In this document: one piece after another, positions 1 through 5,873 of the stretch
How the letters are laid out: every line of letters starts with the position of its first letter
Position numbering within the stretch: the first letter of the stretch is position 1
NCBI GenBank assembly: GCA_018224455.1
Contig: JAGTUY010000488.1
Span: 1 to 6,751, forward strand
Direction of reading: 5' to 3'
Source: Desulfosarcina sp.
Lineage (GTDB): Bacteria; Desulfobacterota; Desulfobacteria; Desulfobacterales; Desulfosarcinaceae
Length of the DNA: 6,751 nt
Notes under the pieces: generated by a model
Told to the model about the DNA's origin: nothing
The model's input: only the letters and a program-made list of their open reading frames with translations
Databases searched by the model: none
Position numbers and translations under genes: made by a program

Positions 1-30
1 TCCTGTGTCTTACCACTTGACGACGCCCCA
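1..30 (-). tRNA. tRNA-Gln, 5' part only (runs off the window)
   Basis: Read on the minus strand from position 30, the sequence matches the 5' half of a bacterial glutamine tRNA. It has an acceptor strand TGGGGCG, then TC, a D-stem GTC/GAC around AAGTGGTAA, and a complete 5' anticodon-stem strand CAGGA. Starting with U at position 1, giving a weak U1-A72 pair, is typical of bacterial tRNA-Gln. The anticodon, T-arm and 3' acceptor strand lie beyond the window, so the identity rests on the 5' half; the TTG anticodon is expected but not seen. Its place after ispE fits the deltaproteobacterial order ispE, tRNA-Gln, prs, which is known context and not visible here. Confidence 0.85.
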
Positions 31-34
31 GCAG

Positions 35-78
35 AAAAATGCCGGTGTCCTGAGCCCGAACGTCGGCAACAACCGGCA
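35..78 (-). terminator. Terminator-like hairpin after ispE
   Basis: On the minus strand a 7-bp stem TGCCGGT (78-72) pairs with ACCGGCA (46-40), and TTTTT follows at 39-35. The intervening loop is 25 nt, long for an intrinsic terminator, though it can form a small inner stem (CCGA/TCGG). The stem begins directly after the ispE TAA codon, and the T-run ends 4 nt before the tRNA-Gln 5' end. It could be a weak terminator, an attenuator, or a processing structure between the mRNA and the tRNA. Confidence 0.4.
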
Positions 79-79
79 C

Positions 80-952
80 TTAGATCAAAAGATCCGCGAC
101 ATAAATCGTCCAGTTTTTGTTCTGCTGATTGTCACACAAGGCTGTACAAACTGAAATGGCTCGTTCGGGGTCCGCAAACAACCCGAACACCGTTGATCCA
201 CTGCCGGCCATCATGGCCCCGGCCGCTCCATGTGCCAACAGCAGGCGCTTTATTGCTCTGATGACCGGAAACGCCCTTTCCGTCACCGGTTCCAAATCGT
301 TGACCAGATGCTCATCGACGTTGAAAAGTCGGCCATCAAAGTGGAAACTACTAAGTTTTTTTTCGTCTTTTGTCAATCTTAAATTCAGATTTTTGTAGAC
401 CCAGGCGGTAGATACCATCTCGTTGGGATAGACCAGCAGCGCCGTCCATGGCGTCAGGTGCGGAAAGGGCTCGAGCCGGTCACCGATTCCTGTGGCCAGC
501 GCCGGTCCGCCCAGGATAAAAAAGGGAACATCCGCACCCAGGCGCGTGCCCAATGCCATGAGAGCTTGTGTGGTAAGGGGCTGCCCGAAATAGTCGTTCA
601 AGGCCATCAAAACAGCAGCGGCATCGCTGCTGCCGCCCCCAAGCCCGGCCCCCACGGGTATTGTTTTTTCTATATGGATGGTCAGACCGGATACCGGCGG
701 CGCATGGCCCGCGAACAGGGTCTCCAGAAACAGATGCGCCGAACGGGCCGCCAGGTTGGATGCATCTTGAGGGACGCCCGGATGGTCGCAGACAACGACA
801 ATCCCCTTCCCGCCAATGCTCAGGCTCAGGGTGTCGTAAAGGGCCAACGGGCACATGAGGGTGTAAAGGTCATGATAGCCGTCGGGTCGTTTGCCGGTGA
901 TGCGGAGAAATAGGTTGATCTTCGCCGGCGCTTTTACGTGAATCGGTTGCAT
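80..952 (-). CDS. ispE: 4-diphosphocytidyl-2-C-methyl-D-erythritol kinase
   Basis: IspE is the GHMP-family kinase of the cytosolic MEP (non-mevalonate) isoprenoid pathway. It phosphorylates the 2-hydroxyl of CDP-methylerythritol using ATP. The 290-residue product has the usual length. It carries the N-terminal motif PAKINLFL with the catalytic Lys at residue 11, followed by PDGYHDL (23-29). The glycine-rich ATP loop PVGAGLGGGSSDAAA is at 99-113, the catalytic Asp is at 141 (GADVPFF), and the C-terminal GHMP motif AGSGSTVFG is at 249-257. The ATG at 950-952 is chosen because the family motif begins a few residues later. No strong Shine-Dalgarno precedes it, so translation may be coupled to the DUF1844 gene, whose stop is 22 nt upstream. 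tRNA-Gln follows. The gene appears intact, with no missing key residue. Confidence 0.97.
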   Translation of the reverse strand: MQPIHVKAPAKINLFLRITGKRPDGYHDLYTLMCPLALYDTLSLSIGGKGIVVVCDHPGVPQDASNLAARSAHLFLETLFAGHAPPVSGLTIHIEKTIPVGAGLGGGSSDAAAVLMALNDYFGQPLTTQALMALGTRLGADVPFFILGGPALATGIGDRLEPFPHLTPWTALLVYPNEMVSTAWVYKNLNLRLTKDEKKLSSFHFDGRLFNVDEHLVNDLEPVTERAFPVIRAIKRLLLAHGAAGAMMAGSGSTVFGLFADPERAISVCTALCDNQQNKNWTIYVADLLI

Positions 953-974
953 GTCAGGTGATAGCCGTGTTTGG

Positions 975-1295
975 CTAAGCCTTTTCTTTCACGTATTGGA
1001 TCCGCAGGTCGTATAGAATGTTCTTGAGCATCCCCGCCTCATCGACATCCAGGTTTCCCCGTGTCTTTTCTTCGAGCATGGAAAGGATGTCGATGGTCTG
1101 TTTGGCCAGCGGCAGGTTCTTGGTTTGCTCACCGGTCATCGGGTCTTCAATCATGCCCAGTTGAACGAGCGCCGATGAATTGAGAGAAAAGATAAACGTG
1201 GCAAAATTGAGGGTCGGCAGGGACGCCGCCGCAGTGGATGTGGGTGGGTCAACCGGACGTGATTTGCCGGTATCTTCCTGCTTTTCATCTGTCAT
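975..1295 (-). CDS. DUF1844 family protein, function unknown
   Basis: This small 106-residue soluble protein matches the DUF1844 pattern as I remember it. A disordered, charged and Pro/Thr/Ser-rich N-terminus (1-28) is followed by a compact helical core. The core contains NFATFIFSLNSSALVQLG (30-47), an EDP segment, LPLAKQTIDILSMLEEKTRGN (61-81) and a C-terminal helix ending LRIQYVKEKA. There is no signal peptide, membrane helix or catalytic motif. A clear AAAGGAG ribosome binding site at 1304-1310 sits 8 nt before the ATG. The gene lies 30 nt after serA and 22 nt before ispE on the same strand, so it is probably co-transcribed with both. The family has no established biochemical role that I know of, and the neighbours belong to two different pathways, so context does not settle its function. 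Confidence 0.9.
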   Translation of the reverse strand: MTDEKQEDTGKSRPVDPPTSTAAASLPTLNFATFIFSLNSSALVQLGMIEDPMTGEQTKNLPLAKQTIDILSMLEEKTRGNLDVDEAGMLKNILYDLRIQYVKEKA

Positions 1296-1325
1296 GGAAA
1301 GCGCTCCTTTAAACGATAGAAAAAG

Positions 1326-2906
1326 CTAAAATTCAAGCGGCGTAACGGTCTTGACGAGAGAGAGATGCCGCATCTCCTCCACCACCGCTTCTGGGATGGG
1401 GGTATCGGTCGTCAGGAAAATGATATTGCGATCACCCTCCTCCTCCTGGCCCACCTGCATTCTGCCGATATTGATGTTGTGCCGGCCCAGGGTGGTACCG
1501 ATTTCACCGATGGAGCCGGGCTTGTCGATGTTCTGAATCAAAGCCATGTGGCCGTGGGGAATCATCTCCAGCCGGAACTTGTTGATCTTGACGATCCGCG
1601 GGTCCTTTTTCCCGAAGATCGTACCGGACACCACACTTTCCATCTCCGTGGTAATCGCCCGGACCGTAATCTGGTTGACATAATAGTCCGACTCGGCGCT
1701 GCTGGTTTCGGTCACCTTGATGCCGCGCTGCTGGGCCATGACATGGGCATTGACAAAATTCACGTCGTCCTTGACCACCGGTGCCAGGATACCCTTGAGC
1801 ACCGCCGTTGACACGGGAGAGTGGTCCAGCTCTTTGAAATCACCGTGAAACTCAACGACCACCTCCTTGATGGGGCCGTGGACCAGCTGAGCCTGAAGGG
1901 ATCCCATCCGGTCGGCCAGGGTGAGGTAGGGACCGATCTTTTCCAGCACATCACCGGTCACCGAGGGCATGTTCACCGCATTGGCCACCGTGCCGGCGGT
2001 CAGAAAATCGATGATCTGCCGGGCAATGGCCACGGCCACATTGGTCTGGGCTTCCCGGGTGGAGGCCCCCAGGTGGGGCGTACAGATCACCCGCTCATGG
2101 CTAATCAGGGGAGACGCCCCGGGCGGCTCGGTCTCGAAGACATCCAGCGCCGCACCGGCGACTTTGCCGGAAACAATGGCATCATAAAGGTCGCTTTCAA
2201 CGACGATCCCGCCCCGTGCGCAGTTGATTACCATCACACCGGGTTTCATTTTGTCGAATGCGCTCTTGTCGATCAATCCGGTGGTATTTTTTAGCTTCGG
2301 CACATGCACGGATATATAGTCGGCCCGCTGGTACAAGGTGTCCAGGTCCACACTCTCGAAGCCCGCCTTTTGAATCTGGTCCGGGGTGACATAAGGGTCG
2401 TGGATAATCACGTTCATCTTCAGCCCACGGGCCCGGTCGGCCACGATGGCGCCGATCTTGCCATATCCGATAACGCCCAGCACCTTGTTGAAGATCTCCC
2501 GGCCCTGAAGTTTTTTCTTCTCCCACCGGCCGTCCCTCAGGGAGGCCGTTCCCGTGGGGATGTTGCGGGTCAGGGCCAGCATCATGGCGATCGCGTGTTC
2601 CGCCGTCGTTACCACGTTGCCCGTGGGGGTATTCATCACCACCACCCCGCGCCGGGTGGCTGCCGGAATATCCACATTATCCAGACCAATGCCTGCCCGG
2701 CCCACCACCTTTAGCCGGGTGGCCGCCTGCAACAGATCCTCGGTCACTTTGGTGGAACTTCGAATCGCCAGGGCGTCGTAATCGGCGATGATCGCCTTAA
2801 GCGCCTCGGGCTCCAGGCCGGTCTTCACATCCACATGAATACCCGGAGCCTCCTGAAACATGCGGATTCCATCTTCACCCAGATTGTCACTGACCAGCAC
2901 CTTCAT
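1326..2906 (-). CDS. serA: D-3-phosphoglycerate dehydrogenase, long form with ASB and ACT domains
   Basis: SerA oxidises 3-phosphoglycerate to 3-phosphohydroxypyruvate with NAD+, the first step of the phosphorylated serine pathway, in the cytosol. The 526 residues match the long (type 1) form. A split substrate-binding domain flanks a Rossmann domain with VIGYGKIG (145-152) and the ribose-binding Asp170. The catalytic triad is visible as Arg231 (NCARGG), Glu260 (FETEPP) and His278 (TPHLGA). Residues of about 315-450 form the allosteric substrate-binding (ASB) domain. A C-terminal ACT domain (about 454-526, ALIQNIDKPGSIGEIG) is the usual site of serine feedback in the family. The ATG is supported by AAGGAT at 2913-2918, 6 nt upstream. 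A candidate promoter/operator lies at 3081-3111. DUF1844 and ispE follow closely, which suggests an operon. The gene appears intact. Confidence 0.97.
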   Translation of the reverse strand: MKVLVSDNLGEDGIRMFQEAPGIHVDVKTGLEPEALKAIIADYDALAIRSSTKVTEDLLQAATRLKVVGRAGIGLDNVDIPAATRRGVVVMNTPTGNVVTTAEHAIAMMLALTRNIPTGTASLRDGRWEKKKLQGREIFNKVLGVIGYGKIGAIVADRARGLKMNVIIHDPYVTPDQIQKAGFESVDLDTLYQRADYISVHVPKLKNTTGLIDKSAFDKMKPGVMVINCARGGIVVESDLYDAIVSGKVAGAALDVFETEPPGASPLISHERVICTPHLGASTREAQTNVAVAIARQIIDFLTAGTVANAVNMPSVTGDVLEKIGPYLTLADRMGSLQAQLVHGPIKEVVVEFHGDFKELDHSPVSTAVLKGILAPVVKDDVNFVNAHVMAQQRGIKVTETSSAESDYYVNQITVRAITTEMESVVSGTIFGKKDPRIVKINKFRLEMIPHGHMALIQNIDKPGSIGEIGTTLGRHNINIGRMQVGQEEEGDRNIIFLTTDTPIPEAVVEEMRHLSLVKTVTPLEF

Positions 2907-2948
2907 TTAGCCATCCTTGTTTTGTGGTTGATGATTCGTCCACCGTTT

Positions 2949-2967
2949 GGGCCACTGTGAATGGCCC
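2949..2967 (-). other. Small hairpin in the serA leader
   Basis: A 6-bp GC-rich stem GGGCCA (minus strand 2967-2962) pairs with TGGCCC (2954-2949) around a 7-nt loop, 43 nt before the serA ATG. No T-run follows, so it is not a terminator. If the promoter at 3081-3109 is real, this hairpin lies in the 5' untranslated leader. It may be a chance structure. Confidence 0.3.
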
Positions 2968-3080
2968 CGCCGACGAACACGAAGCCCCTGGGAAATCGAC
3001 CCTCTCTTATCAGCGAAAATGGCCAATCGTCGTGATGGACATGAAAGAACAAATGACAAGCGGCCTGTTGCTGAAGGCGC

Positions 3081-3109
3081 ATTTTAGTTAAAACCGGTTG
3101 AACATTCAA
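3081..3109 (-). promoter_or_regulatory. Candidate sigma70-type promoter for serA-DUF1844-ispE
   Basis: On the minus strand a -35 box TTGAAT (3109-3104) is separated by exactly 17 nt from a -10 box TAAAAT (3086-3081), which matches TATAAT at 5 of 6 positions. Transcription would start near 3074 and give a leader of about 168 nt before serA. It lies just downstream of the unknown gene that stops at 3150, the expected position for a new transcription unit. Confidence 0.55.
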
Positions 3110-3111
3110 CC
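3096..3111. promoter_or_regulatory. Palindrome over the serA -35 box (possible operator)
   Basis: Two 7-nt arms, GGTTGAA (3096-3102) and TTCAACC (3105-3111), form an inverted repeat with a 2-nt centre. It covers the -35 box of the candidate serA promoter, as expected for a dimeric repressor site. It could also act as a weak hairpin downstream of the unknown gene, but the sequence after it on the minus strand (GGTTTTAAC) is a poor T-run. I do not recognise the site as that of a named regulator. Confidence 0.4.
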
Positions 3112-3149
3112 CATATTTTGGATATCCGACAGACCACCCGCCAGGCAAG

Positions 3150-3539
3150 TCAGCACCAGGGTTCCACGGCAGCCTGTTCGTTTTTTAAAATCGGCCGCCA
3201 GGTAACGGTGTGGTGAATGTCCGTATTCTGGTACCGCGGGGTAAAAACAGCCACGTAGAACGAACCGGGGAGGTCGGTGAATGCCTCGACCCACAAGACG
3301 TCCTCCACATTGAGGTCGAAATCCCTGCAGATCCGCTTTCCGATACTTTCGGCACAGCTGGTCTTGAAAATGCCGCCCTCCATGCGAAAGGCCAACACGG
3401 CATAGGGACGGATGTGAGGGTGCATGGGGTCGCCGGATGAAAAATCGACGATCTTTACCCGCCAGGTGCAGGCATGGGCCGTGCTTGCCCCTGGGTCCTC
3501 CTTTCGTTCCAGCATGTAGGTGCCGTCGAAGACGATCAT
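3150..3539 (-). CDS. Conserved-looking hypothetical protein, function unknown
   Basis: I do not recognise this protein. From the ATG at 3537-3539 it has 129 residues. It is mixed charged/hydrophobic, with no signal peptide, membrane helix or nucleotide-binding motif. It appears to be a compact alpha/beta domain: strands around TWRVKIVDFSS, HIRPYAVLAFRMEGGIFKT and SFYVAVFTPRY, a helix around CAESIGKRICRDFDL, and a closing TVTWRPILKNE. It has four cysteines and three WxV/WRP-type tryptophan motifs. The same frame stays open upstream to a GTG at 3617, adding 26 residues (total 155). I prefer the ATG because the extra codons include rare AGA, TTA and ATA, and because a purine tract (A6G9) just before the ATG can serve as a ribosome binding site. 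It appears to be a lone gene between the dnaK terminator and the serA promoter. Confidence 0.75.
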   Translation of the reverse strand: MIVFDGTYMLERKEDPGASTAHACTWRVKIVDFSSGDPMHPHIRPYAVLAFRMEGGIFKTSCAESIGKRICRDFDLNVEDVLWVEAFTDLPGSFYVAVFTPRYQNTDIHHTVTWRPILKNEQAAVEPWC

Positions 3540-3554
3540 CCCCCCCCCTTTTTT
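3540..3554 (-). promoter_or_regulatory. A6G9 homopolymer tract at the start of the hypothetical gene
   Basis: On the minus strand, six A then nine G stand immediately before the ATG at 3539. The AAGG part gives a usable Shine-Dalgarno-like match, so the tract helps decide the start codon. If translation instead begins at the GTG at 3617, the tract encodes Lys-Lys-Gly-Gly-Gly, and length changes in it would shift the frame. Confidence 0.5.
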
Positions 3555-3651
3555 AACCCACGGCAAGTCAGGTATCACTCTAAATAATCTATCGGCCGAC
3601 GGCAAACCTTTTTTCACGCCGCCTCACTATATTCCAGGCGTTGATGGCAAT

Positions 3652-3687
3652 CGCAGGGGTGATGGCTGATCATGCCATCATCCTGCG
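3652..3687. repeat. Interrupted 13-bp inverted repeat (hairpin) in the dnaK/hypothetical spacer
   Basis: On the plus strand CGCAGG (3652-3657) pairs with CCTGCG (3682-3687), and TGATGGC (3660-3666) pairs with GCCATCA (3674-3680). An internal loop of GG against T separates the two stems, and the apical loop is 7 nt (TGATCAT). A second direct copy of TGATGGC lies at 3642-3648. No T-run follows on either strand, so it is not an intrinsic terminator. It lies upstream of the unknown gene and beside the acyl-CoA synthetase remnant. Its role is unknown. Confidence 0.6.
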
Positions 3688-3717
3688 AAGAGAAGCTTGA
3701 ACTTACCCAATCACCAT

Positions 3718-3828
3718 AATAAAAATCCCGAGGCCACGGCCGCTGCCATCGTAAACGGCTGGCTGCTCACCGGTGAAGCGGCCCGGCAGGACGAGGATGG
3801 CTTCATCTGGCTGGTGGACCGGAAAAAA
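3718..3828 (+). pseudogene. Remnant of an AMP-forming acyl-CoA synthetase (ANL superfamily), C-terminal hinge region
   Basis: In one plus-strand frame, 37 codons encode the stretch that joins the large and small domains of ANL enzymes. The order is NPEATA, then GWLLTG, then DEDGF, then VDRKK, with the spacing of intact family members. In those enzymes the TGD aspartate binds the AMP ribose; here it is Glu (TGE). The DRKK segment corresponds to the A8 hinge. The frame is open only from 3670 to a TGA at 3868-3870, with no credible ATG and no upstream adenylate-binding motif (such as the family's SGTTGxPK) in the window. Family likeness may extend back to about 3700 (LPNHHNK, cf. GPNVMKGYYNN). 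It stops at the A-tract of the dnaK terminator, after which the codons lose resemblance. All real genes nearby run on the other strand. I read it as a decayed gene fragment, not a functional peptide. Confidence 0.75.
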
Positions 3829-3860
3829 AACCCGCAGCCGGTTATCGGTGCGGGTTTTTT
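3823..3860 (-). terminator. Intrinsic terminator of the grpE-dnaK operon, bidirectional in form
   Basis: CCCGCA (3831-3836) pairs with TGCGGG (3849-3854). An inner CCG/CGG stem (3838-3840 with 3846-3848) closes a 5-nt loop, leaving one bulged G. The stem is flanked by eight A on the left (3823-3830) and six T on the right (3855-3860). On the minus strand it therefore ends in a run of eight T, located 42 nt after the dnaK stop. The six T on the plus side would also let it stop plus-strand transcription. Confidence 0.9.
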
Positions 3861-3902
3861 CAATCTTTGAAGCAAACGATCGACTCTGCTTAAGGCGCTG
3901 AT

Positions 3903-5828
3903 CTACTTTTTGTCTTTCACCTCTTCGAAATCGGCATCCACCACATCGTCATCTGCACCGCCACCCCCGGTATCCGCACCGGCATCGGGCCCCGGACCGT
4001 CCGCACCGCCAGCACCCGCTTCGGAGGCCTGCTTGTACATGGCTTCGGCCACCTTGTGGGATGCCTGGGTCAGCTCTTCACTCAGGCGTTGAATCTCCTT
4101 GACATCGTCGCCTTCCATGGCCTTTTTCAGCGTCGTCGAGGCGTTCTCGATTTTGCTGCGGGTCTCGACGTCCACCTTCTCTCCGAGATCCTTCAAGGAT
4201 TTTTCAGTCGAATAGATTAGCGTATCGGCGTGGTTTCTGGCTTCAACCAACTCCTTTTTCTTCTTGTCCTCATCCGCATGCAGTTCGGCGTCTTTAATCA
4301 GCTTGTCGATATCCTCTTTGGAAAGGCCGCTGGATGCCGTAATCTGAATGGACTGCTCTTTGCCTGTGGCCATATCCTTGGCGGAAACATTGACGATGCC
4401 GTTGGCATCGATGTCAAACGTCACCTCGATCTGTGGAACGCCGCGGGGGGCAGGCGGGATGCCAACCAGTTCAAACCGCCCCAGGGTCTTGTTGCTGGCG
4501 GCCATCTCGCGTTCGCCCTGGAGCACATGGATGGAGACCGCCGGCTGGCTGTCCGCCGCCGTGGAAAAAACCTGGCTCTTGCGGGTCGGGATGGTGGTGT
4601 TCTTCTCGATGAGTCGCGTCATGATGCCACCCAAGGTTTCGATGCCCAGGGAAAGCGGTGTGACATCCAGCAAAAGCACATCTTTCACATCACCCTTGAG
4701 CACACCGCCTTGAATGGCCGCACCCAGCGCGACCACTTCGTCGGGGTTTACGCCCTTATGGGGTTCTTTTCCGAAAATTCGCTTCACCCGCTCATACACT
4801 GCCGGCATACGCGTCATGCCACCCACCAGGATGACTTCGTCGATCTCCCCTGTGGACATGCCGGCGTCTTTCAGCGCGGTGCGGCAGGGCGGTTCCAGTT
4901 TGTCCAGCAGATCGGCCACCAGGCCTTCCAGCTTGGCCCGGGTGATCTTCACATTCAGGTGCTTGGGCCCACTGGCGTCGGCGGTAATGAATGGCAGGTT
5001 CACATCGGTCTCCATGGACGAAGAGAGTTCCATCTTGGCCTTTTCAGCCGCCTCTTTGAGCCGCTGAAGGGCCATCTTGTCTCTCCTCAGGTCGATGCCC
5101 TGATCTTTCTTGAACTCGTCTGCCAGAAAATCGATCAGCCGCAGATCGAAGTCTTCGCCGCCCAGGTGCGTATCCCCGTTGGTGGCCTTGACTTCAAAAA
5201 CCCCTTCACCGATCTCCAGGATGGAAATATCGAAGGTCCCGCCGCCGAGGTCGAATACGGCAATCTTCTCTTCGCTGCGCTTGTCCAGGCCATAGGCCAG
5301 TGAGGCGGCCGTGGGCTCGTTGATAATGCGCAGCACATTGAGGCCGGCAATCTTGCCGGCGTCTTTGGTGGATTGGCGCTGGCTGTCGTTAAAGTAGGCC
5401 GGCACGGTGATCACCGCATCCGTCACCGGTTCACCCAGGTAGTCTTCGGCGTACTTCTTGATGTGTGCCAGAATGAACGATGAAATTTCTGCCGGGCTGT
5501 GAAGTTTTCCCCTCAGATCGATGCGCACATCACCATTTTCCGCCTGTTTGATAAGGTAAGGGAGAATTTTGATGTCACTCTGAACCTCGGTAGAGGAATA
5601 CTTTCTGCCAATAAGCCGCTTGACCGCAAAAACCGTGTTCTCCGGGTTAGTGATGGCCTGCCGCTTGGCGATCTGTCCCACCGTCCGCTCTCCGCTTTCG
5701 CTGACGGCCACAATGGAGGGCGTGGTGCGGCCGCCTTCCGGGTTGGTGATCACTTTGGCGTCGCCGCCTTCCATAATAGCCACACAGGAGTTGGTGGTTC
5801 CGAGATCAATTCCGATAATCTTGCCCAT
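3903..5828 (-). CDS. dnaK: Chaperone protein DnaK (Hsp70)
   Basis: DnaK is the cytosolic ATP-dependent Hsp70 chaperone that binds exposed hydrophobic peptides, working with DnaJ and GrpE. The 641-residue length is typical. The nucleotide-binding domain shows the phosphate-1 loop IGIDLGTTNSCVA (5-17), Lys70 in VKRLIGRK, VPAYFNDSQRQ (142-152), the phosphate-2 motif DLGGGTFD (193-200) and ILVGGMTRMP (333-342). The interdomain linker VLLLDVTPLSLGIETLGG (384-401) is intact. The substrate-binding domain and helical lid follow, then a Gly/Ala/Asp-rich flexible tail (about 602-629) and the end DADFEEVKDKK, which retains the EEV-type terminus. A strong AAGGAGG (5837-5843) lies 8 nt before the ATG. grpE ends 45 nt upstream, and a strong terminator follows, so dnaJ is not in this transcript. 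Confidence 0.99.
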   Translation of the reverse strand: MGKIIGIDLGTTNSCVAIMEGGDAKVITNPEGGRTTPSIVAVSESGERTVGQIAKRQAITNPENTVFAVKRLIGRKYSSTEVQSDIKILPYLIKQAENGDVRIDLRGKLHSPAEISSFILAHIKKYAEDYLGEPVTDAVITVPAYFNDSQRQSTKDAGKIAGLNVLRIINEPTAASLAYGLDKRSEEKIAVFDLGGGTFDISILEIGEGVFEVKATNGDTHLGGEDFDLRLIDFLADEFKKDQGIDLRRDKMALQRLKEAAEKAKMELSSSMETDVNLPFITADASGPKHLNVKITRAKLEGLVADLLDKLEPPCRTALKDAGMSTGEIDEVILVGGMTRMPAVYERVKRIFGKEPHKGVNPDEVVALGAAIQGGVLKGDVKDVLLLDVTPLSLGIETLGGIMTRLIEKNTTIPTRKSQVFSTAADSQPAVSIHVLQGEREMAASNKTLGRFELVGIPPAPRGVPQIEVTFDIDANGIVNVSAKDMATGKEQSIQITASSGLSKEDIDKLIKDAELHADEDKKKKELVEARNHADTLIYSTEKSLKDLGEKVDVETRSKIENASTTLKKAMEGDDVKEIQRLSEELTQASHKVAEAMYKQASEAGAGGADGPGPDAGADTGGGGADDDVVDADFEEVKDKK

Positions 5829-5873
5829 CTGATGTTCCTCCTTACCTTCGACGATCCTTAATATAGTATTGAA

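Noticed and set aside
458..913. Open frame of 151 codons on the plus strand, opposite ispE
   Set aside because: It lies wholly against a clearly intact ispE, has no recognisable domain, and shows low-complexity composition from the opposite strand's codon use.
1821..2294. 157-codon plus-strand frame opposite serA
   Set aside because: Shadow of serA: His/Gly-rich composition with no motif, against a gene with all its catalytic residues in place.
3096..3111. Palindrome as an intrinsic terminator for the hypothetical gene
   Set aside because: The centre is only 2 nt and the following minus-strand sequence has just four T in a row, while the promoter reading fits better.
2903..3148. 81-codon minus-strand frame (TTG start; inner ATG near 3084) ending in an ATGA overlap with serA
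   Set aside because: The overlap suggested a coupled leader peptide, but the start is weak, the composition is not protein-like, and the inner ATG lies within the candidate -10 box, upstream of the expected transcript start.
4230..5303. Open frame of 357 codons on the plus strand, opposite dnaK
   Set aside because: Long antisense frames opposite dnaK/hsp70 genes are a known side effect of their codon bias. This one has no family motifs, and the minus strand encodes an unambiguous DnaK throughout.
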